A stretch of 64,000 nt of DNA, from contig CAVQBG010000034.1 of the NCBI GenBank assembly GCA_963710625.1, forward strand, positions 62,001 through 126,000, read 5' to 3'. The notes beneath the pieces were generated by a model. That model was not told where the DNA came from, made no database searches, and saw nothing but the letters and a program-made list of their open reading frames with translations. This stretch comes from Sva-07 sp963710625 (GTDB taxonomy: Bacteria; Actinomycetota; Acidimicrobiia; Acidimicrobiales; Ilumatobacteraceae). Position 1 is the stretch's first letter; each line of letters starts with the position of its first letter. The position numbers and the translations under genes were made by a program. Shown here piece after piece: positions 1 to 8,953 of the stretch.

Positions 1-341
1 ACGCACGCCTCGACGACGTAGGCGCTGAGTTCCTCGCTGCGATCGTTCAACTGCCGCATCTCCTTGGCGGTCGACACGCACCGACCCTGCGCCGACAGCC
101 GAGGGCCGAACACGTACGTGACGAGTTTCAGATCGGCCTCTTCACAGATCGGGCACCTGGTGGAGGTCTGCGTGCCGACGTTGCGAGCCGCTCGGATCAA
201 CTCGGGATGCGCGTCGCAGACCTGGTCGATCGGAACGCGCCCCTTCTTGACCTGAGCGATCAGCATGCGCCGGGCGAGGCGATGGTCGACGAGGCCGCGC
301 GATCCGTCGGAGCCACGAAGCGCGCCGACCGTGATCGCCAT
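1..341 (-). CDS. DUF5318-family protein, C-terminus cut by window edge
   Basis: Reading leftward from the ATG at 341 gives an open frame to the window edge with no stop, so the C-terminus is missing. The 113 visible residues contain the motifs VDHRLARRMLI, VCDAHPELIRAA, RCPICEE and YVFGPRLSAQGR, and end in YVVEAC. This pattern matches the short actinobacterial DUF5318 family as I remember it; its function is unknown. The paired cysteines (CPIC, and a terminal C that probably begins a second pair) suggest metal binding. A TAGTGT hexamer at 350-355 on this strand lies 8 bases before the ATG, as in leaderless transcripts, which favours this start over the GTG at 353. Confidence 0.75.
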   Translation of the reverse strand, partial: MAITVGALRGSDGSRGLVDHRLARRMLIAQVKKGRVPIDQVCDAHPELIRAARNVGTQTSTRCPICEEADLKLVTYVFGPRLSAQGRCVSTAKEMRQLNDRSEELSAYVVEAC

Positions 342-421
342 GGGCGAGGACACTATCCGCTCGACACCGGCGCGCGCCGCTGATCCCCGGCGATGCCGAC
401 CGCGTGCGCCACACTGGTCGC

Positions 422-991
422 GTGGTCGCCAACATCAACTACGGACCCGGGACACCCGACGACAACGAACTGAGGCTGTGCGGCGATGTCAGCGACGGTC
501 GCCGCGCCGTCGAACTCGGCATCTCCCCGTGGTTCAACTCGATCGATTTCGCCCGCGCCGGCGCCAAGTCGATCGCTGTCGACACCGACGCCGAACGCAT
601 CGCGGAGACCCGCCGACGAGCCGCCTCCGCCGAGGTGCCCGTGCAGTGCCTGGAAACCGACCTCGCCGACCTCGGCGACATCGCGTCGAGCTCGTGCGAG
701 GTGGTCGTCGCAGCCCACACGATCGGCGACGTCGACGACCTCGGGCGCCTGCTCCGTCAGGTGCACCGCATTCTCAAGCCGAGCATGCCCCTGATCATCT
801 CGATGACACACCCCTTCGCCGGCGTCGATGCCGACCACGCCTACGGAGCGAGCGAACGAACGATCGGCTCGTGGTTCACCGCGCTCAACCGATCGAACTT
901 CCGCGTCGACCAACTGCTCGAACTCGGCGCCAACGCCGGGCACCCGGTGCCGAGCACCCTCGTGCTGCGCGCCCGCAAGGAAGGCTCCTGA
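422..991 (+). CDS. SAM-dependent methyltransferase-like protein
   Basis: A protein of 189 residues with a Rossmann-type methyltransferase layout: a first strand ending in VELGISPWFNSIDFARAGA, an acidic second strand (SIAVDTDAERI), a helix, then VVVAAHTIGDVDDLGRLLRQVHRILKP, which resembles motifs IV and V of class I methyltransferases. The classical GxGxG glycines are replaced by GISPWFNS, so cofactor binding is unproven and the substrate is unknown. The GTG at 422 is preferred because CACACT ends 6 bases before it, a weak match to the leaderless pattern seen elsewhere; a GTG at 404 is the alternative. The stop lies 4 bases from the stop of the convergent downstream gene. Confidence 0.6.
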   Translation: MVANINYGPGTPDDNELRLCGDVSDGRRAVELGISPWFNSIDFARAGAKSIAVDTDAERIAETRRRAASAEVPVQCLETDLADLGDIASSSCEVVVAAHTIGDVDDLGRLLRQVHRILKPSMPLIISMTHPFAGVDADHAYGASERTIGSWFTALNRSNFRVDQLLELGANAGHPVPSTLVLRARKEGS

Positions 992-995
992 GCGA

Positions 996-3344
996 TCAGG
1001 CGTCGGCGCGCTCGGTGGCCGTGATGCCGGCGGGTCGCGGTCGACCGAACAGGTAACCCTGGCCCTTGTCGCAGCCGAGCTCACGCAACCGGTTGAGCTG
1101 CAGCGGCGTCTCGACGCCCTCGGCCACGACCGACAGCCCGAGCGAATGTCCCAGCCGCACGACGGCTTCGACGATCGAGGTGTCGTCGGCCTCGAGACCG
1201 AGCCCGGTCACGAAGGACCGGTCGACCTTGATCGCCTCGACCGGGAAACGCTTGAGATAGGTGAGTGACGAGTAGCCGGTACCGAAGTCGTCGACCGAGA
1301 GGTGCAGGCCGAGCCCGCGCAGGTCGCGCAGCGCGTTGCCGGCCGCCTGCGTGTCGGCCATCAGCGCCGTCTCGGTGATCTCGAGCCACAGCGAGTCGGC
1401 ATCGATGCCGGTCTCGCCGAGCGCATCGTGGACCAGATCGAGGAAGCTGCCGTCGATGAGCTGCTGTGTCGCCACGTTGACCGACAGCGTGCAATCGGCG
1501 AATCGGAGACCGACGGCTCGCCAATGGGCGAGCTGCGCCAGCGAGTCACGCAGGACGCGGCCACCGAGGTCGACCATCAGCCCGGCCTCCTCGGCCATCG
1601 GCAGGAACTGCGACGGCATCAGCAACCCACGATCGGGGTGCAGCCAACGCGCCAGGACCTCGAATCCGACGACCCGGCCGCCGTCGAGGTCGACGATCGG
1701 CTGGAAGTACGGCACCACCTCGCCCCGCTCGAGTCCTCGACGCAGCTCGGTGGAGGTCTGGAGCACGGCCATCGACGCTCGACGCGTCTCCTCGGTGAAC
1801 GCTTCCACCCGGTCGCGGCCCCCGGCCTTCGCCCGGTACATCGCCGCGTCGGCATCGCGGAGCAGTTCGTCGGCGGTCAGGCCCGGTGCGCTGTTGACCG
1901 CGAACCCGATGCTCGCCGTCGTGACCAGCTCGTGACCGTTGACCGTCACCGGTCGCTGGACGGCGCGGCGGAGCCGTTCGGCCACGACGGCCGGGTCGAC
2001 TCCGCCGTCGACGAACACGACGAACTCGTCGCCACCGAAGCGCGCGAGACGGTCGGTGTCGCGCATCACGTCGCGCAGGCGTCGCGCCACCTCGCGCAAC
2101 AGCTCGTCGCCGACGCCGTGGCCGAGGCTGTCGTTGACGACCTTGAAGTTGTCGAGGTCGATGAACAACACCGACACCTTGCCCGGCGCCGCGCCTGCGA
2201 GCAACGCGTCGAGGCGTTGGACCAGCGCCGCCCGGTTGGGCAGCTCGGTGAGACCGTCGTGGGTGGCAGCGTGTGTGAGCCGTTCCGCCGCGACGCGCTG
2301 GTCGGTGACGTCCTCGATGTGCGTGATCGCCAACGCGACGCCCTCGTCCTCGGTGACCGACACCCGGGTCCTCGCCCAGACGAACTCGCCGTCACTGCGC
2401 AGGTACCGCTGCTCCAACAGATACGTGTCGGCGATGCCGAGTTCGAGCCGTGCACGCTGCGTTGCGGCAGCGCGCAGATCGTCGGGGTGGGTGATCTCAC
2501 GGATCCCCATGCCGATCAACGAGTCGAGCGGGCGATCGAGCATGTCGGCCAGCGACTGGTTCGCATCGACGATGCGGCTGTCGTCGAGCCGCACCAGGGC
2601 CATCCCGGTGGGAGCGGAGTGGAACGCCTGCTGGAAGCGTCGCCTCGCCTGTTCGAGCGCCACCGTGCTCCGCGCACGGTCGGTGACGTCGCGCAACAAC
2701 ACCACGAGCCCGCCGGCACCCTCGCTGTCGGCCGGCCCGCCAGCCGGCCCGGCACCCGTTCCGCCACCGGGCCCGCCACCCATCCCGGGCCGATGCAACG
2801 ATGCCTCGACGAGGTGGGGATCGCCGAACGCGTCGACCAACTCGAACAGCACGTGGTTCCCGATCGGTCCGGTCACGTCGGGGGGCTCCGGCGCCACTCG
2901 GGGATCGTCGAAGTGCCATCGAGCGGTGACGACCTCGCGGTCGGAGTCGCCGATCATCTCGAGGAACGCCCGACCGACCAGCTCGTCGACGGTTCGGCCG
3001 GTCAACACCGCGGCGCGCTGGTTGGCCGACTCGATCACCCCGCGGTCGTCGAGGCCCATCACGGCATCGGGAAGATCGTCGAGCAGGCGGCGGATCTCGG
3101 ACTGGGTCCGCTCCAACTCGTCGATCGTGCGACGGAAGCGACGACCGATCCGCCGTGACTCCACCACCGTTGCCGTCACGGCGACGATCGCGAGCACGCC
3201 GATGCCCGACACCGCGGCGATCGCTCCAGCGTCCGGTTCCGTGCCCGCCCGCAGCACCGCCATCACCATCAAGCTCACCGACACAGCGACGATCGGGACG
3301 ATCAACCACCATCCTCGCAACGTCTTCTCGACCGGCTGAGCCAC
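996..3344 (-). CDS. Membrane PAS-PAS-GGDEF-EAL cyclic-di-GMP protein
   Basis: A 782-residue protein with two N-terminal membrane helices (about residues 10-60), two PAS-type sensor regions (about 75-200 and 240-350), a GGDEF diguanylate cyclase domain with intact RFGGDEF near residue 438, and a C-terminal EAL phosphodiesterase domain (FEVLARWLHP near 560, later DDFGTGYSSL). The signature is EVL rather than EAL, a common variant. It should make and/or degrade cyclic di-GMP at the membrane; which activity dominates cannot be read from sequence. A glycine-rich insert (GGGPGGGTGAGPAGG) lies in the first PAS region. GTG at 3344 is chosen over TTG at 3350 because TACCGT at 3351-3356 sits 6 bases upstream of the GTG and directly abuts the TTG. 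Confidence 0.92.
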   Translation of the reverse strand: MAQPVEKTLRGWWLIVPIVAVSVSLMVMAVLRAGTEPDAGAIAAVSGIGVLAIVAVTATVVESRRIGRRFRRTIDELERTQSEIRRLLDDLPDAVMGLDDRGVIESANQRAAVLTGRTVDELVGRAFLEMIGDSDREVVTARWHFDDPRVAPEPPDVTGPIGNHVLFELVDAFGDPHLVEASLHRPGMGGGPGGGTGAGPAGGPADSEGAGGLVVLLRDVTDRARSTVALEQARRRFQQAFHSAPTGMALVRLDDSRIVDANQSLADMLDRPLDSLIGMGIREITHPDDLRAAATQRARLELGIADTYLLEQRYLRSDGEFVWARTRVSVTEDEGVALAITHIEDVTDQRVAAERLTHAATHDGLTELPNRAALVQRLDALLAGAAPGKVSVLFIDLDNFKVVNDSLGHGVGDELLREVARRLRDVMRDTDRLARFGGDEFVVFVDGGVDPAVVAERLRRAVQRPVTVNGHELVTTASIGFAVNSAPGLTADELLRDADAAMYRAKAGGRDRVEAFTEETRRASMAVLQTSTELRRGLERGEVVPYFQPIVDLDGGRVVGFEVLARWLHPDRGLLMPSQFLPMAEEAGLMVDLGGRVLRDSLAQLAHWRAVGLRFADCTLSVNVATQQLIDGSFLDLVHDALGETGIDADSLWLEITETALMADTQAAGNALRDLRGLGLHLSVDDFGTGYSSLTYLKRFPVEAIKVDRSFVTGLGLEADDTSIVEAVVRLGHSLGLSVVAEGVETPLQLNRLRELGCDKGQGYLFGRPRPAGITATERADA

Positions 3345-3429
3345 CGCCAAACGGTACGACGCCGCACGCCGTCAGCGGGTGATGCTCGCACGTCGACGTC
3401 AGCGGGGCCTCGGCGTCCGCTGCACTCGT

Positions 3430-4887
3430 TCACGAGTTGCGTTGCGCCCACCACTCGTCGAGGCGGCGTCGGATCTCGTCGTCGCCGAGCAGGCCCTCGT
3501 CGAGACGCACATCCATGAGGAACCGCATCGCCTCGCCGACCTCGCGGCCCGGCGCCAGACCGAGCTGCTCCATCACCTGGGTGCCGTCGAGTTCGGGGCG
3601 AAGCGCCGCGAGCTCCTCGGCTTCCTGGAGTTCGGCGATCCGGAGTTCGAGCTCGTCCATCCTCCTCGACAGGCGAGCGGCCTTCTTCTCGTTGCGCGTC
3701 GTGCAGTCGCACCGGGTCAGCACGTTGAGCTCGCGCAGCAGGTCGCCGGCATCGCGCACGTACCGGCGGACTGCCGAATCCGACCACCCCATCGAATAGG
3801 TGTGGAACCGCAGATGCAGCGCGACCAGTTCGGTCACCGCAGCGACGTCGCCGTTCGAGTACCGCAGCGCGTTCATCCGCTTGCGGGTCATCCTGGCCCC
3901 GACCGCATCGTGATGATGGAAGGTGGTGCCCTTGCCCTCGAGGTACCCGCGCGTGCGCGGCTTGCCGACGTCGTGGAACAGCGCCGCCAGCCGCGCCAGC
4001 CGGAAGTCGAACGGCGGCTCCTCCCCAGCGACCACGCCAGGATGCTCGTGGAGCGGACGGACGTTCTCGACGACCGCGATCGTGTGGGTCAACACGTCCT
4101 TGTGGCGGTGGATCGGGTCGTGTTCCAGGCGCATCGCCGGCAGTTCCGGCAGGAACTGGTCGGCGAGCCCCGTGTCGACCAGGAACCAGAGCCCCGCCGA
4201 CGGGTGGTCGACGACCATCAGCTTGTCCAACTCGTCACGGATCCGTTCGGCCGACACGATTTCGAGGCGTGGCGCCATCTCGCGGACCGCGGCCACCAAC
4301 TCCGGTGTCGGTTCGAGCTGGTAGCCGGCGACGAAACGCGCCGCGCGGAGCATACGCAGCGGGTCGTCGCTGAAGCTGATCTCGGGGCCGATCGGCGTGC
4401 GCAGGGTCCGTGTCGCGAGATCGACCGCGCCGTCGAACGGATCGATCAGCACCGGGACCTCGCCCGGCACCGTGAGGTCGAGTGCCATCGCGTTGACGCT
4501 GAAGTCACGCCGGGAGAGGTCAGCCTCGATCTCGTCGGCGAACACCACGTGCGGCTTGCGCGACTCGTCGGTGTAGGCCTCGGCGCGGAACGTGGTGATC
4601 TCGTAGATCCGCTCACGCCCGCTCGCCGGATCGACCTTCTGAGCCCCGATCGTGCCGAACTTCTCGCCCTGCGTCCAGATCGCGTCGGCCCACCCGTCGA
4701 GGCACCGCTTGATCTCCGCCGGGCGAGCGTCGGTGGTCAGGTCGAGATCGAAGTCCTTTCGGTCGTTGGCGACGAACAGGTCGCGCACGGTGCCACCGAC
4801 GAGGTAGAGCCGATGCCCGGCGACGCGGAACCGATCAGCGAGCGGTTCCAGTTCGCGCAGCACCGGAGTCAGTCGTTCGGGGATCAC
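3430..4887 (-). CDS. cca: CCA-adding tRNA nucleotidyltransferase with HD domain
   Basis: A 485-residue member of the class II CCA-adding/poly(A) polymerase superfamily, which builds or repairs the CCA end of tRNAs. The N-terminus carries YLVGGTVRDLFVANDRKDFDLDL, holding the nucleotidyltransferase acidic residues. The middle carries the RNA-binding region (FSDDPLRMLRAARF) and the C-terminal half an HD motif (ALFHDVGKPRT). Neither tRNA gene in this window encodes its CCA, consistent with need for the enzyme. Its place beside the Rv3909-like gene is conserved in Actinobacteria. Start is GTG at 4887, with TAGCCT (4894-4899) 6 bases upstream in leaderless spacing. Confidence 0.95.
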   Translation of the reverse strand: MIPERLTPVLRELEPLADRFRVAGHRLYLVGGTVRDLFVANDRKDFDLDLTTDARPAEIKRCLDGWADAIWTQGEKFGTIGAQKVDPASGRERIYEITTFRAEAYTDESRKPHVVFADEIEADLSRRDFSVNAMALDLTVPGEVPVLIDPFDGAVDLATRTLRTPIGPEISFSDDPLRMLRAARFVAGYQLEPTPELVAAVREMAPRLEIVSAERIRDELDKLMVVDHPSAGLWFLVDTGLADQFLPELPAMRLEHDPIHRHKDVLTHTIAVVENVRPLHEHPGVVAGEEPPFDFRLARLAALFHDVGKPRTRGYLEGKGTTFHHHDAVGARMTRKRMNALRYSNGDVAAVTELVALHLRFHTYSMGWSDSAVRRYVRDAGDLLRELNVLTRCDCTTRNEKKAARLSRRMDELELRIAELQEAEELAALRPELDGTQVMEQLGLAPGREVGEAMRFLMDVRLDEGLLGDDEIRRRLDEWWAQRNS

Positions 4888-4979
4888 GGCGTCAGGCTAC
4901 GACGTCGGGTCACCGGAGTGCGGACGAACAGACGCGGAGTGAGGCTCCTCGGAAGACCGCGACGAGTACCTTCGGAGCC

Positions 4980-5690
4980 GTGAACACTGCGGCGGTCGAG
5001 CACCCTGTCCGGGCTCGCCTGGGGTCCTGGCCCTACGAACCCGACGTCGCGCACCTGGTGCTGCTCGATCACCACATGGTCCCCGACGCCTCCGACGTCG
5101 CGCGCTGGATCGTCGATGCTCGGTCGACGGGTGCGAGGGCGCTGCGGACCGGGGCGCTGTTCGCCGCGTCGACACCCGCGTTCCACGAAGCAGGATTCGA
5201 GATGATCGACCGACTCCGCCTGCTCGAACTCGACCTGAGCGTCCAACGGCCGGCACCCAACGGCGAACCGGCCCGGCTCAAGCGCCTGCGTCCGTCGATG
5301 CTCGACGAAGCGTCGAGGGTCGATCGACGGGCGTTCGGCACACCCTGGGCGAACGACGCCGCGGCGCTCGGCGACATCATGTCGGCCACGCCGCACCATC
5401 GATCGCGCTGCGTCGAACTGGACGGACGCATGGTCGCCTTCGCGATCAGCGGTCGAGCAGCCGCGTGGGGCTACATCCAGCGGCTCGCCGTCGATCCTTC
5501 CGCTCGACGGGCCGGGCTGGGACGCGCGCTCGTGGACGACGCCGTGCGATGGATGCGCCGGCGCCACGTGGCGCGGGCGCTGGTGAACACGGCCAGCGAC
5601 AACGTTGCGGCCCTGTCCCTCTACCGTTCGTACGGCTTCGACGATCGACCGGACGACCTCACGATCCTCGAACGTGCACTGCGCTCGTGA
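4980..5690 (+). CDS. GNAT-family N-acetyltransferase
   Basis: A 236-residue protein whose C-terminal half is a GNAT domain: RLAVDPSARRAGLGRALVDDAV contains the acetyl-CoA-binding RxxGxG loop, followed by NTASDNVAALSLYRSYGF, the usual end of the fold. The N-terminal about 95 residues are less conserved and may help bind substrate. RimI-like acetyltransferases share this C-terminus, but the substrate cannot be assigned. It opens the rightward run containing the Rv3909-like gene, which starts 13 bases after its stop. GTG at 4980 follows TACCTT (4967-4972) by 7 bases. Confidence 0.85.
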   Translation: MNTAAVEHPVRARLGSWPYEPDVAHLVLLDHHMVPDASDVARWIVDARSTGARALRTGALFAASTPAFHEAGFEMIDRLRLLELDLSVQRPAPNGEPARLKRLRPSMLDEASRVDRRAFGTPWANDAAALGDIMSATPHHRSRCVELDGRMVAFAISGRAAAWGYIQRLAVDPSARRAGLGRALVDDAVRWMRRRHVARALVNTASDNVAALSLYRSYGFDDRPDDLTILERALRS

Positions 5691-5703
5691 TGGACGCGTT
5701 CCG

Positions 5704-7983
5704 ATGACCGTCATCGCCGCCCCCGGACGGCATCGCCCGACCGTCGGCGCCGCGCTGGCCATCGTGAGCGCTGCGGTGTTGCTGATGGTGTTCGTCGGGG
5801 CACCGCCGGCGGTCGATCGTGTCGCCGTGGCGCAGCAGAGCGACCGGATCGACGCCGAGCTGGAGTTGATCGACCAGGACTTCGCGATCGAGCCCGACGG
5901 CACGATCCGGCTCGTGTACCGCCTGAGGGGGGTCCTCGACGACGCGCTCGACTTCGTCCCTGACGCACCGGTCGCTCCCCCCGCGCCATCCGTCGACACG
6001 ATTCCCGGCGACACGATTCCGGGCGACACGATTCCGGGCGACACGATTCCGGGCGACACGATTCCGGGCGACACGGTGCCACCTCCCGTCGAGCCGTCGA
6101 TCCAACTGACGATCGAGATCACCAACTACGCCCCGATCGACGACCCGGCCGACGTCGCGTCGGTGGTGGGCAGTGACGTCGACCCCGATGCCTTCAGCTC
6201 CGCGGTCGACGGCGTGGCGATCAGCGACGTCCGCGCGCGATCGACGGTCGAGGACGACGGCACGGTCACGATCCGGCTCGAGGTCGAGACCGACGTCGTC
6301 GACAGCATCGAGGAGCGACTCAAGTTCGATCGCCCCGGCCTGTACCCGGTCCGCGTCCAGTTGCTGACCGGCGACCCGGCCGACGACGACGTGGTCGCGA
6401 CCGCAGGCACGATCGTCCAACGACTGCCCGGCCCCGACGACGACGCGGCCCCGCCGCCGATCGACCTCGCGGTGGTGACGGCCACGGCGGCAGCAGGGCC
6501 CGACGCCGACCGGCGCGCCATCGACGATGCCAACGCACGACTGACGGCCGCGATCGACCTCGCGGCCACGCTCGAGGCGCCGGTCACGCTCGAGGTTCCA
6601 CCACCGCTCGTCGCCGCTCGGGCGACCACGCCCGAACGTCAAGCCGAACTCGCCGACGCGCTCGCCGGCGACGAACTGGTGGCCCTCCCTGTCCCGCCGC
6701 TCGACGTGTCGTCAGCCGTCGCGGCAGGTCGGGGCGACACGTTCGCCCGACTACTGAGCGCCGGACAGGACATGCTGACCGCGGCGGTGCCGACGACCCC
6801 CTCGCGACGCGACGTCTGGATCACCACCGAAGAGCTGAGCGCAGCGGGTGCCCAACAACTCCGCGACCTCGGTGTCCGGTTCGTGGTGATGCCGACGGCG
6901 TTGTTCCGAGCCACCGTCAGCACCACCCTCCCCGAGACCGACCTCTTCGTCGGGGCCGAACTCCCCGACGGCGGCACGCTTCCACTGCTGATCGTCGCCC
7001 CGCTCTCGGCCACACTCACCACGGAGGCCGCCGACGAGCAACTCGCCGACACCACGGTCGCCGAATGGTCCGTGGCCACCGTCGCCGAACTCCTCGCCGC
7101 CCAGGCCGACGCCGACGGTCGGAGCGGCGCCGCCGCACCCGAGCGCAGCATCGTGCTGACCACACCGGATCTCGGCGCACCCGACGCTCGGTTGCTCACC
7201 GGCCTGCAGCAGGTCGTTGCGACCACCCCGTCCGCACGATTCAGCCCGGCCTCCGGACTGATCGGAACCACCGACGTGCAGCGCGTGAACGGTCGGGAGG
7301 TCACCGTCCGACTCCCCGAAGTGGCGGGACCTCCGCTCGCCGATCGGCTCGCGCTCCTCGACTCGACAGCGCTCACGATGGTCAGCGCCGCATCGATGCT
7401 GGACGACGACGACCCGAGACCCGGGCAATGGGCTGCAGAACTCGACGGGCTCATCTCCACCGCCTACAGCGACCCCGAGGTCGAGGCCGCGGTCTCCGAA
7501 CTCAGGGCCGAGGCGCGCGCGCTCACCGACGCGGTCCAGCTGCCCGAGCCGTTCACGTTCACCTTGACCGGGCGCACCGGCACGATCGAGATCCGCCTCG
7601 GCAACACGAGTGACGAGCCGGTGAAGGTGCTCCTCCAACTGGAATCGAGCAAGGTCGAGTTCCCCGAGGGCGACCGGGTCGTCAAACTGCGCCCCAACGA
7701 CGAGACGAGCGTCACGATTCCGGTCCGGGCGCGATCGAACGGCACCTCACCGATCGACCTGAGGGTGTCCACGCCCGCCGGCGAGCCGATCGACGAACCG
7801 GTCACGCTCACGTCGCGCGTCACCGGCTTCACCGGGCTCGGCTACCTGCTGACCGGCGGTCTGATCCTCGTGCTGCTCAGCTGGTGGTTCACCCATTGGC
7901 GCGCCCGCCGCCGTGCCGCCCTCGCCGACGACGGCCGCGATCGTCATCCGACCGCACGCAAAGTAGAATCGGACGCCCTGTGA
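5704..7983 (+). CDS. Rv3909-like large secreted/membrane-anchored protein (DUF6049-like)
   Basis: A 759-residue envelope protein with an N-terminal signal or anchor helix (AALAIVSAAVLLMVFVGA), a long extracellular part and a C-terminal helix (LGYLLTGGLILVLLSWWFTHW) followed by a basic cytoplasmic tail, that is, type I membrane topology. Length, topology and position after cca and before the sigma factor/trx genes match the Rv3909 group of conserved actinobacterial proteins. The function is unknown and is usually linked by gene order to cell-wall synthesis. A Pro/Thr-rich stretch near residues 98-127 consists of tandem DTIPG units. ATG at 5704 is chosen because the frame upstream has no hydrophobic leader. 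The stop overlaps the degV GTG. Confidence 0.75.
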   Translation: MTVIAAPGRHRPTVGAALAIVSAAVLLMVFVGAPPAVDRVAVAQQSDRIDAELELIDQDFAIEPDGTIRLVYRLRGVLDDALDFVPDAPVAPPAPSVDTIPGDTIPGDTIPGDTIPGDTIPGDTVPPPVEPSIQLTIEITNYAPIDDPADVASVVGSDVDPDAFSSAVDGVAISDVRARSTVEDDGTVTIRLEVETDVVDSIEERLKFDRPGLYPVRVQLLTGDPADDDVVATAGTIVQRLPGPDDDAAPPPIDLAVVTATAAAGPDADRRAIDDANARLTAAIDLAATLEAPVTLEVPPPLVAARATTPERQAELADALAGDELVALPVPPLDVSSAVAAGRGDTFARLLSAGQDMLTAAVPTTPSRRDVWITTEELSAAGAQQLRDLGVRFVVMPTALFRATVSTTLPETDLFVGAELPDGGTLPLLIVAPLSATLTTEAADEQLADTTVAEWSVATVAELLAAQADADGRSGAAAPERSIVLTTPDLGAPDARLLTGLQQVVATTPSARFSPASGLIGTTDVQRVNGREVTVRLPEVAGPPLADRLALLDSTALTMVSAASMLDDDDPRPGQWAAELDGLISTAYSDPEVEAAVSELRAEARALTDAVQLPEPFTFTLTGRTGTIEIRLGNTSDEPVKVLLQLESSKVEFPEGDRVVKLRPNDETSVTIPVRARSNGTSPIDLRVSTPAGEPIDEPVTLTSRVTGFTGLGYLLTGGLILVLLSWWFTHWRARRRAALADDGRDRHPTARKVESDAL
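5995..6084 (+). repeat. 15-bp tandem repeat encoding DTIPG units
   Basis: Five 15-bp units (GACACGATTCCGGGC; the first has CCC for CGG) run from 5995 to 6069, then a diverged sixth unit reading DTVPP to 6084. Unit length is a multiple of three, so copy-number change would keep the frame. It encodes a flexible Pro-rich linker in the extracellular part of the Rv3909-like protein. Confidence 0.95.
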
Positions 7984-8876
7984 GCGACGACAACGACAAC
8001 CCCACCGGAACACCCACGGGCGGCCACGTGGTGATCGTCACCGACAGTTCGTGCGACCTGCCCGCCGCGGTCGCCGAGGAGTTCGGTATCGACATCGTGC
8101 CGCTGACGATCCGGTTCGGCGACGAGGAGTTCGTCGACCGGGAGGAACTGTCGACGGCAGAGTTCTGGACCCGCTGCGTCAACTCGTCCACCCTGCCCGA
8201 GACCGCGGCACCGGCACCCGGACAGTTCGAGCAGGTCTACCGCCGCGCCGCCGCGAACGGGGCGACCGGCGTCGTCGTGGTCTCACTGTCGGCGGCGTTG
8301 TCGGCCACGATGCAGTCGGCCCAGCTCGCTGCGCGCAGCATCGCCGACGACGACTCGATCGACCTCGACGTCCGCGTCGTCGACAGCCGCACGATCTCGA
8401 TGGGCGTCGGCACGATCGCGCTCGCCTGCGCCCGCGCCGCACGCGACGGTGTCGACGTCGACGACATCGAGCGGCTCGCGATCGACCTCGTCGAACGCAC
8501 GCGAGTGTTCGGTGCGCTCGACACCCTCGACAACCTCAAGAAGGGCGGGCGCATCGGCAACGCCAAGGCGCTGCTCGCCACTGCATTGTCGATCAAGCCG
8601 ATCATCGAGGTCACCGGTGGCGTGGTCGAGCAGGGCGGGAAGCAGCGGACGCGATCGAAGGCGCTGAGCTTCCTGGTCGACAAGGTCACGAGTTACGAAG
8701 GCGGCATCGAGAACCTCGCCGTGCTCCATGCCGACTGCAGCGACGTCGACCTCTTCGTCGAGATGCTCCAGCCCCACTACTCCGGTGACATCGTGGTCGG
8801 TGAGATCGGCCCGGTGATCGGTACCCACGGCGGCCGGGGCACGATCGGCGTCGCGTTCCAGGTCACCTCGACCTGA
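7980..8876 (+). CDS. DegV-family fatty-acid-binding protein
   Basis: A 298-residue DegV protein. The start of the fold (VVIVTDSSCDLPAAVAEEFGIDIVPLTIRFGDEEFVD) is typical, with the TDSS motif that contacts the fatty-acid carboxylate, and the middle contains LDTLDNLKKGGRIGNAKAL. DegV/FakB proteins bind fatty acids and present them to a FakA-type kinase; no fakA is visible here. GTG at 7980 overlaps the upstream stop (GTGA), so translation is probably coupled. A good -10-like TAGAAT lies at 7964-7969, inside the end of the upstream gene, so a separate promoter is also possible. Confidence 0.9.
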   Translation: MSDDNDNPTGTPTGGHVVIVTDSSCDLPAAVAEEFGIDIVPLTIRFGDEEFVDREELSTAEFWTRCVNSSTLPETAAPAPGQFEQVYRRAAANGATGVVVVSLSAALSATMQSAQLAARSIADDDSIDLDVRVVDSRTISMGVGTIALACARAARDGVDVDDIERLAIDLVERTRVFGALDTLDNLKKGGRIGNAKALLATALSIKPIIEVTGGVVEQGGKQRTRSKALSFLVDKVTSYEGGIENLAVLHADCSDVDLFVEMLQPHYSGDIVVGEIGPVIGTHGGRGTIGVAFQVTST

Positions 8877-8953
8877 GCCGATCCCTTGTTCCACCGCCCG
8901 TCGACGGATTGACCAGACCGTCTCGCCCACCACCGCTAGCGTTCGCAGCAGTC

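Noticed and set aside
1302..3339. Plus-strand frames up to 618 residues
   Set aside because: Antisense shadows of the PAS/GGDEF/EAL gene.
5995..6084. Possible CRISPR-like repeat
   Set aside because: Units are contiguous without spacers, 15 bases long and lie in frame inside a coding region.
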